A DNA stretch of 64,000 bases. Origin: Maratus speciosus (taxonomy: Eukaryota; Arthropoda; Arachnida; Araneae; Salticidae). Under the pieces are notes generated by a model. It worked only from the letters and a program-made list of their open reading frames with translations. It was not told the origin of the DNA and made no database searches. Location of the stretch: assembly GCA_963932465.1 (NCBI GenBank), contig OZ010798.1, forward strand, positions 16,910,981-16,974,980. Direction: 5' to 3'. The position numbers were made by a program, and so were the translations under genes. This document shows, one piece after another, positions 46,419-56,989 of this stretch; the first letter of the stretch is position 1; every line of letters begins with the position of its first letter.

Positions 46419-46586
46419 AGTCGGTCTGTATTTAAAAGAACTGGTTTTTCTCATGGACAACTATATGTAATTATTTCAAGATGTAAAGAGGAAGGACATT
46501 TAACAATATATGTCGAAGATACTGAAAAGCAAGGTCAGCTTTTAAATAATAAAAAAGTTTTTACAAAAAACGTCGTATATCCTTAA
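46419..46586 (+). pseudogene. Helitron helicase (PIF1-like) C-terminal fragment
   Basis: Plus strand, one frame to TAA: SVFKRTGFSHGQLYVIISRC ... then FTKNVVYP and stop. The FxHGQLYVAxSR motif with a KNVVY ending is diagnostic of the C terminus of Helitron-encoded PIF1-family helicases. Only the last 55 codons remain. The catalytic Rep domain and helicase motifs I-V are absent from nearby sequence. No CTRR hairpin end was found downstream within 300 bases. Confidence 0.7.
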
Positions 46587-47700
46587 GTTTTCTGACAGAA
46601 TGTTAATTTACACTTAAACTGCATTTTTTATGCATTCATTATACATAGTTTTTCATAAATGTGTTTCTTTTTTAAAATGTGTTATTTTCATCTATCACTG
46701 CGGAACAAGCGAGAAAAACTCATATTCTTGCAGATGTGTTGTATATAACAGATCTAGATATTACATTTTCCGTCATTTTTGAAGGGCTATCTTTCTAGTA
46801 CTATATAGTGGATGATTTAACAGTCTTTCAGGATACCTGTAAATACAGAACCTGCATATAGTAGAATCCTTTCTTAAACAAAAAATTTTATATTCAATAT
46901 CTTGAAATTTTACCTGCTAATACAGAAACTTGTTTAAAACTGAATATTTAATCAGTTCTCGAGTTTCTGCATTCAAAGTTTTTGTATCCATTCCATGATT
47001 CAGTAAACATTTCTCATTCAGAGGGGGGGGGGTATTAAAACCCCCCTCAGAACTTACCCTTTGCTATACTACTCCCTGAAAAAAAACTTTGTCTTACCCC
47101 CCAAGAAAGTTCTGAAATAACACCCCTGCCACACAAATATTTTAAAGCATCAATAAACTTATTTTAAATACTTATTGACAAGTCATACAAATGATCGATC
47201 ATTGAATTACTTGAGTAAAAAAATTATAACAATTCTATCTTCAGAATAAATTAATTCTCATATATCAGATTGTGAAATTATTGAGAAATAGCACAATATT
47301 GCTACCTCTAAGAGGAAAAAAAAGAAATCTATTCATTAGCCTAGAAAAATATTGATTATCTATTGAAACTTTCAGAGTTCATACCAATATATGAAAAAAA
47401 TAAAAATAAAACCAGGACAATATAACTTAACTTTATAAAATGTTCTTAAAATGAGGTTTATCTATGCACTGTGACTGTGTACTCTCCCTCCCCCCCCCCC
47501 CTTCACCAAAAAAAAATGATAAAATGACAGAAAAATTCATAGAAATAGGGATTTATTCATGAATGTTATATTTAATGCAATTAAAGTTTACACAAATGCC
47601 TGAAAAAAACATTTAAATTTGTGAGGAGTAAATTAAACAGCAACTAATTATCTTTTTTAGGAACTTTTTAGTGTATTTTTACATTCCAGCATTTTATAAA

Positions 47701-48723
47701 TACCGTAATTTTCTGCCTATAATCCTGTACGAGGATTACTCATTGTTTTCAACATTACAAAGTACTACTAATAAACACCTCCCCATTTATTTAGTTGTTC
47801 TATTTAAATGATAATATATTAAAATAATTGAAAAAAAAAAAAATAATTGCAAGTTAAAAAAATACAAAAAATTTTCCCCATTGAATCTTATATCTAAAAC
47901 GTAGAATGTCTTGCGATCAATTTGCTGTAGATTTATGCTAATAATCGATTTGACTATAGATTTATGCTAATTGCGATACCTATATCGAAATCATCTTCCG
48001 CTTTTTTAATAACGTTCAGTTTAAATTCTGCAGTGTTAAATAACATATTTTCTCTTAGACATTATTATAACTTTCAACATCATAATAATACACTATTTCA
48101 TAAATGATTGAAATTTTTTAAAGTGATGAGTTGAAAAACGTTTTTGTTCATCACAGAAACATGTTGCAAAAGAGTTAAAAAAATAACATAAAAATCGAAA
48201 GCCACTCCCACTAGCACATACATGTCAAGTGTGAACCAATCATGAGCAACTCTGCGAATGGTCGATAGCAGACAATTGCATAATAGAAACTGGATGCCTG
48301 ACGTGAACAGGCTTCTAATATAAGTAGACTCCCAATTCCATTGTTCTTTCGGGAAGGTTTTGACTCCAACATCTTTTGCTTTCATCGCCAAAAGGATGCC
48401 GTATTTTGGCAGTAATCCCTTTATTGGCAAAGCAAAAGTACGGTCAACTCAAGACAAACGCTGACAGACGATGTTTCGGTGGGAATCGGGAGAGAGATTC
48501 CGAGGAGAAAAACCTGTTTGGCACGCTAAATCTGCCTTCCATCACATGGTGGAGGGCAGAGATGTAGAAGTGAAGAAAAGGTTGCAGATTTGGAGTCTAC
48601 TTATATTAGAAGTCTGTGGACGTGAACTTCTGCTTATAACAAACTTCAGCAGATAATCTGCACTTAAAAATTTTGAGGTTTTTTAACAGATAATCCGTGG
48701 ATTATAGGCTGGAAATTACAGTA
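47701..48723. mobile_element. TACCGTA-end element, copy 1
   Basis: TACCGTAATTTTCTGCCTAT at the left and ATAGGCTGGAAATTACAGTA at the right. It is about 1.02 kb. An inner pair of inverted phrases (AGTCTACTTATATTAGAAG type) borders an extra segment at 48.31-48.61 kb missing from the other copies. It carries a broken minus-strand HTH gene start. Confidence 0.75.
47960..48062 (-). pseudogene. HTH (Brinker/psq-like) N terminus of a lost transposase
   Basis: The minus strand starts MSKRKYVI, shifts frame, then reads FNTAEFKLNVIKKAEDDFD, like the N-terminal HTH of pogo-group transposases and POGK-type proteins (xxFKLxVIKxA). Only the start survives. The same start, MSKRKRVI with the same shift, is seen on the plus strand from 63285. 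Confidence 0.5.
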
Positions 48724-48944
48724 TTAACAAATACAGTTTATAAATCTGCAATAAAGTATAAAAGTATGGTCATGATTCAGTAAATCAGCTTTATAAATAA
48801 ACAAAATAACTCAAAGAAGTTTTAGTAAAGAATGAGAAGCCTGCACTTCTAAAAACGTTCATTCACATATATTTTTGAATAAATACCTTTCTGTTAAGGA
48901 TATATGCAACACAAAAAACAAAACGTTAAAAACAACATATTTAC

Positions 48945-49097
48945 TTGTTTTAAGTCTCTAGTAAGTCGAGTATTCTCTTCTTCTTGTTCCCTAACTTTAG
49001 CATCAAGTTCAGAGATTTTGGTGCGTGACAGACTGAGCTCAACATTCAGCTTCTGAATAGTCTTTTTCAGCTCAACAATGCAACACGAATCAGCCAT
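48945..49097 (-). CDS. F-box/LRR protein, exon 1 (coiled coil)
   Basis: 51 codons starting at ATG 49097 in a strong context (GGGGCCATGGCTG). It reads MADSCCIVELKKTIQKLN, then heptad-like KISELDAKVREQEEEN and RDLKQ, ending at donor CAA|GTAAAT in phase 0. Hydrophobic spacing gives a clear coiled coil at about residues 8-48, suggesting dimerisation. Assignment to this gene rests on strand, phase and order only; it could be the first exon of a separate coiled-coil gene. Upstream, a possible acceptor (CACTGTAAG) about 20 bases before the ATG allows a 5' untranslated exon. Confidence 0.6.
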
Positions 49098-49520
49098 GGC
49101 CCCTTCGAATTGAAACCTTACAGTGAATAACTATACCATTAGTTAAAAAAGACAGTTTTCCTTAACTTGAGAATTTCAAAACAATGCACATGCAATAAAA
49201 GAATTTAACTTCTTCTTGATTGATTAACACATTTTTTTTCAAAAAAAGATATTTAATCATCATTTTAATATTATCTTTATTTGAGCCTGGGTGCCGTAAT
49301 GGAGTTAGTTACTAATTTTGAAATAGTATTAAAAGCAGATTGTTTAAACATATCAAACTATTAATAAAAGCAAAACAAAATTTATAAATACACAATATAA
49401 ACTTTAAAAAACTCACCATTTTACATAAAAGGCAGCAAAAATAATAAAATAGATGTTACACATTAAAAATATACATAACATTTATTTAAAAATTTCCCAC
49501 GCCCCATAGTCAGAGAATAC
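49098..49520. other. Upstream flank of exon 1, nothing recognised
   Basis: AT-rich with no TATA-like core or GC-rich promoter close to exon 1, which is a reason to look for a distant 5' exon. Confidence 0.5.
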
Positions 49521-49524
49521 TTTT

Positions 49525-49680
49525 TTAACACAAATAGATCACTTCATTCAATTTTCCGGCATTATCTGGTTGTAATCTGTTTCTTTTCTGTTCACAAATC
49601 TGTCCAGATTCAGAAAATAAATGTTTGCTATAAACACTTCTGGCAGGTGTGGATAAGTATTTTATTAGAAGTACAAGAAT
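49525..49680 (-). pseudogene. hAT transposase C-terminal dimerisation fragment
   Basis: A minus-strand open frame ends at TAA 49525: LIKYLSTPARSVYSKHLF, then SESGQICEQKRNRLQPDN and AGKLNEVIYLC. The xPATSxxSERxFSxxGxxxxxxRxxLxPxxxxxL pattern is the hAT dimerisation domain. The key Ser-Glu-Arg is replaced (SKHLF), so it is diverged. No upstream catalytic region is seen. A possible hAT end lies at 52215-52272. Confidence 0.75.
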
Positions 49681-50033
49681 TCCATTTTAATACATAAAAG
49701 TAGAATAGGCTAAGTGATGAGTTTCAATATTATGTTCAGAGTTCAGCTGCACAACAAAAAAAACAAGTCAAAGGCCATTTTTTATTTTAAACTTTTTCCT
49801 TCCTAAAATAATCTATAAAGGTTTAAAATCAAAACAGTTGTCTACAATAGAGAGAGAAAAAAAAAGTAAGGAAGATGCGGCATCTTTCCCTTATCATTTA
49901 ATTTTAATTATTTCTACATTATTATTATTTTTTTTTTTAATGTACACATCAAATAGGTATAACTATGTCTACTCTATCCATTAAATTAAAATCGCTCAAT
50001 TTTTTTATTTTCATCATCTTTCAGTTAAATAAT

Positions 50034-50780
50034 TACCGTATTTTTCGGCCTATAATCCGCGGCGGCGTATAATCCGCAGCCGCAATTTTTAGTGTTTATA
50101 AAAAAATTTCGGCAGATAATCCGCACCGGCCTATAATCCGCGGATAATACGCCGGACTATACGAGGATTACTCATTGTTTTCAACATTCCAAAGTATTAC
50201 TAATAAACCACCTCCCTATTTATTTAGTGGCTATATTTAAATGATAATTGTAATAAAATAATTTCAAGTTAAAAATACAAATACTTTTTTTCATTGAATC
50301 TTATATCCAAAACGTAGTCTGTCTTGTGAATACAGATAATTCTATAATAATTGCTGTTTTTAAATAATTTTCCCGTTTTATAATAATGTTCAGTTTTAAT
50401 TCTGTAGTGTTAAATAACACGTTTTCTGTTAGACATTATTTATTATATTGCATTGCAATTTTTGAAAGAGATGAGTTGAGAAACGCTTTGTTCTTCATAA
50501 AAACATGTTGCCAAAAGGCTAAAAATTGTAACATAAAAATCGGAAACCACTCCCACTAGCACGTACACATCATATATGAACGAATCACGAGCAACTCCGC
50601 GAACGGTCGATAGTAAACAATCGTGGAATAGCTGTTTACATTTTTATTTTGACTGCCAGTAGAAACAGGATATCTGACATGAACTTCTGCTTTAAAAAAA
50701 TGTCAGCAGATAATCCGCACTTAAAAATTTTGAGGTTTTTCAACAGATAATCCGCGGATTATAGGCCGAAAAATACGGTA
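50034..50780. mobile_element. TACCGTA-end element, copy 2 (clean MITE)
   Basis: TACCGTATTTTTCGGCCTAT at the left and ATAGGCCGAAAAATACGGTA at the right, perfect inverted ends. It is 747 bp. Next to the ends is the repeated phrase AATCCGCGG. The internal region is homologous to the copies at 47701 and 62944. Confidence 0.88.
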
Positions 50781-50910
50781 ATCAAAATATAAAGTAATAA
50801 TTTGCAAGAAAATAGTTAAATGTACAAACTGATATGTTATTTTTTATATCTGAGAACATTTTTATTCAGTGTGTTTATAAATAGACATAGTAGACAATTA
50901 GTAAATTAGC

Positions 50911-51144
50911 TTAACCCATTAACCGCTGACATTGCATTGACGCAACAGTAAAAATAAATGTGGATTTCAAGGTTATTTAACTATGCACCACTATTTTTTA
51001 ATTAAAAAATTAGCGTTACTTGAAGATGCAAAATTTTAATATCAAATAAAGGGAAAATTATCTTTAAGAATTTGTGGTGGCAAATGACGTTCAGCTGAAA
51101 ATTTGAAAATCTCAACCTTACATTTTTGGCAGTTAATGGGTTAA
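50911..51144. mobile_element. Short TTAA-type MITE, copy 3
   Basis: TTAA, CCCATTAACCGCTGA on the left; TTTTGGCAGTTAATGGG, TTAA on the right. About 226 bp between the TTAA duplications. Confidence 0.7.
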
Positions 51145-51335
51145 TGATAACATCCAGTTTCTTTTTATTTGAATGAACTTTTGTTTTTCTGACAATTTTC
51201 ATCCTTAATCTGTACAATTAACTATTTTCATAATTTATTTTCGATACTGACAAGTGATAAAGTAATAAAAAATAAGTTAATGATTGATTAATTAGTGAGC
51301 TAAAAGAAGTCATTAATTTGCTTATTTCCCTTTTT

Positions 51336-52086
51336 GGTACTACATGATTACTCCATCAACAATAAAAACTCACCAAACTAAGATTAAATGCCAATAATGG
51401 ATGATTGTAAATGTCACATTAAACATGTGTTTATTACGTCATCAATTCTTTTTAATTCGACATTTTATTTGCATTTTTATTAATGCTTTACTAATTTATT
51501 TGTTCTTTCATTATTTAAAATTACAGCAATATTAATTTCTTTTTCTTCAAGCCTATCTCTAATGTTTACAATACATACATTTTATAGTTATATCCATCTA
51601 AGCTTTTTGACTAAATAAAGAGCATTAGGTTCCTTACAATTTTCCGTTATCATTGATATTTATTGTGTCCCTTAATAAATTCGATTTATTACATTTAATT
51701 CACAAATACAATATCTTAAATTTATCTGTTTGTTTGTTTAATTGAATAATTCTGCATTTAAATATGTAAACTATTAGTATTCTTTTGTCCAAAATCATCT
51801 AAACAAATCAAATTTTACATTTGGTATGTCACTATGCCATAAGCGAATGACATCATTAAAACAACCCTATTTATAAGTGTTTTTTTAAATTTAGATCTGT
51901 TAATTTTCCTTGCCATAAGCGAATGTCATCATTGAAGCAACCTTATTTATAAGTGATTTTTTAAATTTAAATCTGTTAATTTTCCTATCTTAAAATTTTA
52001 GAATGTCAGTGTTCTTTCATTTGTACAATTTGGCGAATAGTTTGATGATTTGTATAATTTGGCAATATTGATAATCAAGGAGTACC
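51336..52086. mobile_element. MITE family A, diverged long copy
   Basis: GGTACTACATGATTACTCC at the left and TTGATAATCAAGGAGTACC at the right. It keeps the phrases AAGATTAAATGCCAATAATG and TTTGTTCTTTCATTATTTAA. It is lengthened by the tandem duplication at 51836-51990. Confidence 0.55.
51836..51990. repeat. ~76-bp tandem duplication
   Basis: GCCATAAGCGAATG(A/T)CATC and about 60 following bases occur twice with a few differences. Confidence 0.8.
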
Positions 52087-52214
52087 CATTAAATTTTTGT
52101 GTAACCAGATTTAAGAATAAACAGGTAACTGAATTAAATTATCGATAATTTAATTTTAATTAAAGTTTACTAAAAAACTAATGCATGCAAAAACGTTTAT
52201 TAAAAATTTTTAAG

Positions 52215-52272
52215 TATTCGGTTACCAAATATTTAGTATTTGGCGAAATCCCTGCTTCGGTCGATCCCTATT
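52215..52272. mobile_element. hAT MITE right-end fragment
   Basis: ATTCGGTTACCAAATATTT ... TCGGTCGATCCCTA resembles the right end of the hAT MITE at 19283-20287. Confidence 0.45.
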
Positions 52273-52429
52273 TGGATCAAGGAAAATTTTTTTAACATCT
52301 TCATATCAATTCAGCCTTTAAATAAAAAAGAGGAAAAAGCAAGTGAAAAAAAGAAGAGAAATTATTTAAAATAGCTCAGGTATAAGACAATTAAGAAGGA
52401 TATTTTATTCACAATCAGGGATATGTTTA

Positions 52430-52700
52430 GGAAAATTTTAGGTCCTTTAAAGGACCCTTCACAAAATAATTTATCTTAAAACAGGACCCTTCACAAAATT
52501 ATTTATTCCCAAACAGGACTCTTCACAAAATAATTTATCTTAAAACAGGACCCTTCACAAAATTATTTATTCCCAAACAGGACCCTTCACAAAACATTTT
52601 ATCCCAAAACAGGACCCTTCACAAAATTATTTGTCTCTTAAATAGACCTTTCACAGAATTTTTTTACTTTCAAATTGAACGTTTCACAAATTTAGTCATT
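52430..52700. repeat. 32-bp minisatellite
   Basis: About seven units of CAGGACCCTTCACAAAATTA plus 12 more bases. Adjacent units alternate between TTTATTCCCAAA and TTTATCTTAAAA endings, so the higher-order unit is about 64 bp. Decay increases toward the right; isolated CACAAAA phrases continue to about 52880. Confidence 0.85.
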
Positions 52701-53114
52701 TAAGAATAAAATCTGCCCTGTAAGTAAGCAGTTGAACTTACCAAAGAGTATATTACTTAGCTTTTTATACATGAAGGATAGAACATGAAGACATCGATAA
52801 TTTAAAATTCACAAAATTATGACTAGAATTTTCACAAAAATAAGAAAAACTTCACAATTTCACAAAAACAGGACCCTGTAAGAAAAGTCTAGACAGACCC
52901 CTGACAATAAAATTTTAAATACTTTTGTTTAAATAATGCTGCTATATTTGAAGGGGGGGGGGAAACAATTAATTTATGCAAATACTATAAGTAATTCTGA
53001 AATGAAAGTTTCTATTTTAATTTCAGAAATCTGATGCAATGTTTTATGTAGCAGCTAGTTGTCCAATTCAAAATTTAACCTGCTTTCACTGAAAACATCA
53101 GTTAATAAACATGA

Positions 53115-53840
53115 ATAGCTAATGTTTAACCTGCCACCTCAGTAGCAAAAAATCTGGTAATTTTTCCTCAATTCTTTGACCAAATTCTTTTTTTCTATGA
53201 AATTTGCAATTTTTGAGATCTTTTAACAAATTTAGTGTTTTTGGCGCAATCCTTTGAAAAAATTCACATTTTTTCCAGAATCCTTTGAAAGAATTAGCAT
53301 TTTTTTTTGCAATTCTTTGACAAAATGCGTGTTTTCCCTCCCCCCCAATCTTGATAATATGTGCGTTTTTTCCATGATCTTTTAACAAAATTCGCATTTT
53401 TTCCATGATTCTTTGACAGAATTTGATTATTTTGTTATCTTTTGACGAAATCTGCATTTTTCCTGTGGTCCTTTGACGAAATCTGCATTTTTGTGATCTT
53501 TTGATGAAATTTGCATCTTTTTGCAACCCTTAGATGATAATTTGCGTTTTTTTCACAATCCTTTAACGGAATTCACACTTTTTTCCTTGATCCAAAGACA
53601 AAATTTCAGATTTTGTCACGATCCTATCATGAAACTTGCATTTTTCTTTGCAATTTTTTGACGAAATTTGCTTCTTTGCATAATCCTTTGTGAAATTGGC
53701 CAATTTTTCTGTGAATGATTGATGAAAATGTTTATTTTTGTGTGACCATTTGTCGAAATTCTGGATATTTTTTTATGTCCAAATTTTCAGTCTGATGACC
53801 GATTTTTTAAAATTTTCAGAACAAATCACCAGTTTGAAAA
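53115..53840. repeat. ~31-bp minisatellite (locus 2)
   Basis: Units with core ATCCTTTGACGAAATTTGC, as at 2.7-3.2 kb, followed by the same kind of unique tail (CATTTGTCGAAATT, TTTTTTATGTCC). The open minus-strand frame 53119-53526 is repeat-derived. Confidence 0.78.
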
Positions 53841-54778
53841 AAGACAAAAAATAAAAAAAAGTGGAAAATCATGGATATGTTGAAAAATCTTATCCCTGGA
53901 TCAGGTTGACTTCAAATTTAATCAGGTTCGTGTTAGGTAAAACTCGACCCTCAGAGAACTCTACTTCAAACTATGAAATTTCAGTCAAATGGAATTCATC
54001 ATTAATCTGATTGGACATCAGCTGCAATCAAGTTAATCATGAATTTCATTTGATCATTCAACCAAGGTTTTTTAGGTTGAAATAGATGCGGAACGCATCA
54101 ATCTGTGGAAATTAATTAAACAAATAATCCAGAGGTGGGGATTTTTTAAAAAATTTACCAGACAGCAAGTTGTAAATTGTTATGACAAAATGTATGTGAC
54201 TGATAAGATACTGTTACATGCCCTATTAATACTACAATAAAATTTCGTAATTTTTTTTGTACAAATTTAAAATATGACACATAAATACAAATATATAGTA
54301 GAACAGGGGAAAGTTAAGCATAGGATAGAACTTAGCATCCTTCTTACATTGTGGTAATGTGGTGGATTGATATAAATAGCTAACAAGTAAAAACAGCTTT
54401 GACATATCTTTCATAGCTGATAGTTTTTCAGACAGAGCCTAAAAATTTACTTCCATGTCATAAGAAACGCCAGCGATGAGTAAAATGATGTGTTCCCTCA
54501 CCTCGGTAAATATTCTCCACAACTAATAATATACTCTTTCAAGTATCAAGACAAAAATTTTGCAATTGTATTTCATTTTAATTTTAAATATGTGGTAATT
54601 TATTGTTAATTATATTAGGGTTTTCACACAAAATATAAACTAAAGCAAAAAAATTATTTGTTGTTAAAATTTTTATTTTGCTTTTATCTTCTTTTTAAAT
54701 AATGCATCTTAAATCATTAAACTACAAACAATCATTTTTGCCCCACTGTGCATATTTTGATTTTTAATTATATATGTA

Positions 54779-56542
54779 GGGGAGAGGGGGGCACATGTGA
54801 AAAGTACTTATTTCACTCAGTCAATTTGAAATAAAAAAATTAAAAAAATTAGCACTTGATGGTAGTACTGGTTGCAGTGGCTAATCGCACCACCGGTGCC
54901 TTTAGCCTCTACAGGCTATTCGCACCACCACCCATTGCGCATGCGCTATCTGAGGATTAAAGTTAGGAAAAGCGTATTATTTTGATTTTTTATTAAAAAT
55001 ATTTTGAATTTTTATTAAAATGTTTGAAATTTCCACAAAAGTAGTTAAATTTTTCCTCAAAAATATTAAGAATTTTTTTTTTTTAATATTTCAATTTCTC
55101 TCAAAAAATATTTTGAATTTTTACTAAATTTTTCACGAAATCGTTTTGAATTTTTATTAAAGTATTTCGATTTTTCACAAAAATAATTGCAAATATTCGC
55201 GTTGTACATTTTAAAAACAAGTATATGTTTTTTCATAGCTTCATTTCTTCCTCAATGCACAGTACGAGTCAACGAGTGGAGATTTGTAAATGGACTTCAT
55301 TTTCTAGTCTATTTTTAAAAATGTATCTGTGTATCCTCGAAAAATATGAAGGCGAAACTCCATTTTATGAATTTCCAAAAGGAACTATTATAATACTCAA
55401 TAAAAAATAGAATTTTGATCGATAGTTTTCCAGACAATTTTGTACTTTCAATAAAAATGCATTTCAAGACCGTCCGTCGGCTGCTAACGCCATCTGTTGA
55501 ACGCAAGTTGCATAACCGCTGTTACATCGTGGACATATTCTCCCGCAGACTCTCTGCGAATGAGAAGAAGTCTCTAGTATCCAATGTTGCAATGCACATG
55601 CACAACGGGTGGTGGTGCGAATAGCCTGTAGAGGCTAATGGCACCGGTGGTGCGATTAGCTTCGGCCAGTATTGGTACCATCTTTTGGCTGAATTTTCAG
55701 AACAATAGGCCATTTTGATTTCTTGTAGTTGTAATTTGTTTGTTTTAGAAGGTGTGAAGTAAAAAAGTCTTCTAAGTTATTGAAGTAAAAATTCATTCAA
55801 GACATTTTTTAAAGAAGAACATCAGCATTGCATTCTATAATGGCATTAATTAGGTAAGTCTACAATAAGTTTTGTTTCCTTATTTCAATTAAAAATATCT
55901 TTTTTTTTTCTAAGTTAGGCTAAAGTTGGTAGACGGGGCACTTGTAAACAGAACATATGGGGGCAGATGTGAACAGTTCACAAGTGTATTTTTTAAGCCT
56001 GTGAATGCATTTTTTATTTTTATTTTTTTAGTTTAAAATTTAATTACCCTTGTCAAACATTGAGCTATATATTCAATGTTTTTAGGATTGCTTCACAGTT
56101 TTAGTTTACTGGAAGTTAGATAACAATTAAAAATGACCCAAAAAGAGTAGGCATATTAGTGTACAATTTTACGAATAATTTCTTGTATATATGTTGAAAC
56201 ATTTATTGATTTATTCACACAACTAGAAGAGGGCATCTAATTAGTTTTTATCACAGTTTTTATTCACAAAAAATTATTTTTGTCTTATTTATCCATGTAT
56301 TCACATGTGCCCCAGCTATGTTCACAACTACCCCTCCACCGGGGCACATGTGAACAAATTTAGACAATTTTTAGAATGATGATTTAAGTTAGAAATTCTT
56401 GATAAATGCATCCAAAAATTTCACCAAAAGAACAAACAAATTCTAAATATTCATATAAATCAATTTTTGTTTCAATAGCAAATAACAATTTTAAGAAATA
56501 GTCAAAAATATAAAAATTGTTCACATGTGCCCCCCTCTCCCC
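54779..56542. mobile_element. Inverted-repeat element with GGGGAGAGGGGGGCACATG ends
   Basis: The left end and the right end (CATGTGCCCCCCTCTCCCC) are perfect inverted copies. The motif GGGGCACATGTGAAC or variants recurs inside at about 55.93, 55.97, 56.30 and 56.34 kb. A second inverted-repeat element is nested within. No coding frame was recognised. Confidence 0.8.
54859..55682. mobile_element. Nested fold-back element with long GC-rich ends
   Basis: GGCTAATCGCACCACCGG, then CTATTCGCACCACCACCC at the left, and both inverted at the right (55605-55665). The ends are about 70 bp, much GC-richer than the AT-rich core. Open frames in the right half show no homology I know. Confidence 0.82.
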
Positions 56543-56880
56543 AATATATAAATGTGTGTGTGAATGTCCTATGTATAAAAATTAAAGATTGATTATCTTT
56601 TAAATCATTCTTTATTCCGATGCATGATTTTTTTCAAAATAAATTTAAAAAAATCGGTAATTTTTCAAGAGTTATAGGTAGTGTTAACCACTAAGCCTAT
56701 TTCACATATTACATACAAAAAGAAACAAACTATTTTGGTTATAAACTGAAACAATTTGCCAAGAATGATAAGTAATAAAATAAATAGTGAGACACTAATA
56801 TATTCGTATAGACATTTAACAAATACAAAGTTATAGACAATATTTACACAGATAGATTTGATATCTTACTTTCTCCAAGA

Positions 56881-56985
56881 AGAGACTGCACTATTCTCAG
56901 AACTAATATTAACAAAAAATGGCGCGACCGCGCGAGCGAAAATCGATGTGATGGATTTCGATTACGATTCAAAATCATAATCAAT
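56881..56985 (-). promoter_or_regulatory. CpG-rich patch with YY1-like motif and donor; candidate distal 5' exon
   Basis: Read on minus: CTCGCGCGGTCGCGCCATTT (a YY1-like GCGCCATTT), then GTGCAGTCTCTTCTTGGAG, AAA|GTAAGATATC donor. CpG dinucleotides are dense here and rare elsewhere. It is about 7.8 kb upstream of exon 1 on the same strand. Confidence 0.3.
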
Positions 56986-56989
56986 ACAT

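Larger units (their letters stand above)
36668..48944 (-). other. Intron 1 of the F-box/LRR gene
   Basis: This is a 12.3-kb intron if exon 1 is correctly assigned. It includes the GC-rich promoter-like block (37.2-38.0 kb), the 39.2-kb pseudogene, MITEs, the 15-mer element, the Helitron helicase tail and the 47.7-kb element. Nothing is recognised in 39.53-41.04, 41.96-42.36, 44.98-45.39 and 46.59-47.70 kb apart from poly(C)/poly(G) runs. Confidence 0.5.
902..49097 (-). other. Gene span: six-exon F-box/LRR protein gene
   Basis: I assembled this model by reading splice sites on the minus strand. Exons of 153, 153, 84, 75, 107 and 913 bp sum to 1485 bp, giving 494 codons plus a stop, and every junction keeps phase. 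Introns, from 5' to 3', are about 12.3 kb, 8.9 kb, 84 bp, 18.4 kb and 7.0 kb. Proteins with an F-box and C-terminal LRRs are usually substrate receptors of SCF (Skp1-Cullin-F-box) ubiquitin ligases, acting in nucleus or cytoplasm; that is family knowledge, not shown here. The specific substrate and orthologue are unknown to me, so no symbol is given. Additional unseen exons, or a different owner for exon 1, remain possible. The introns are packed with transposons, which explains the gene length. Confidence 0.72.

Noticed and set aside
48098..48430. 110-codon minus-strand frame
   Set aside because: It lies within TACCGTA copy 1 in sequence shared with non-coding copies; the real remnant there is the HTH start at 48062.
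52430..52700. CRISPR-like array
   Set aside because: Units are contiguous without unique spacers, and the genome is eukaryotic.
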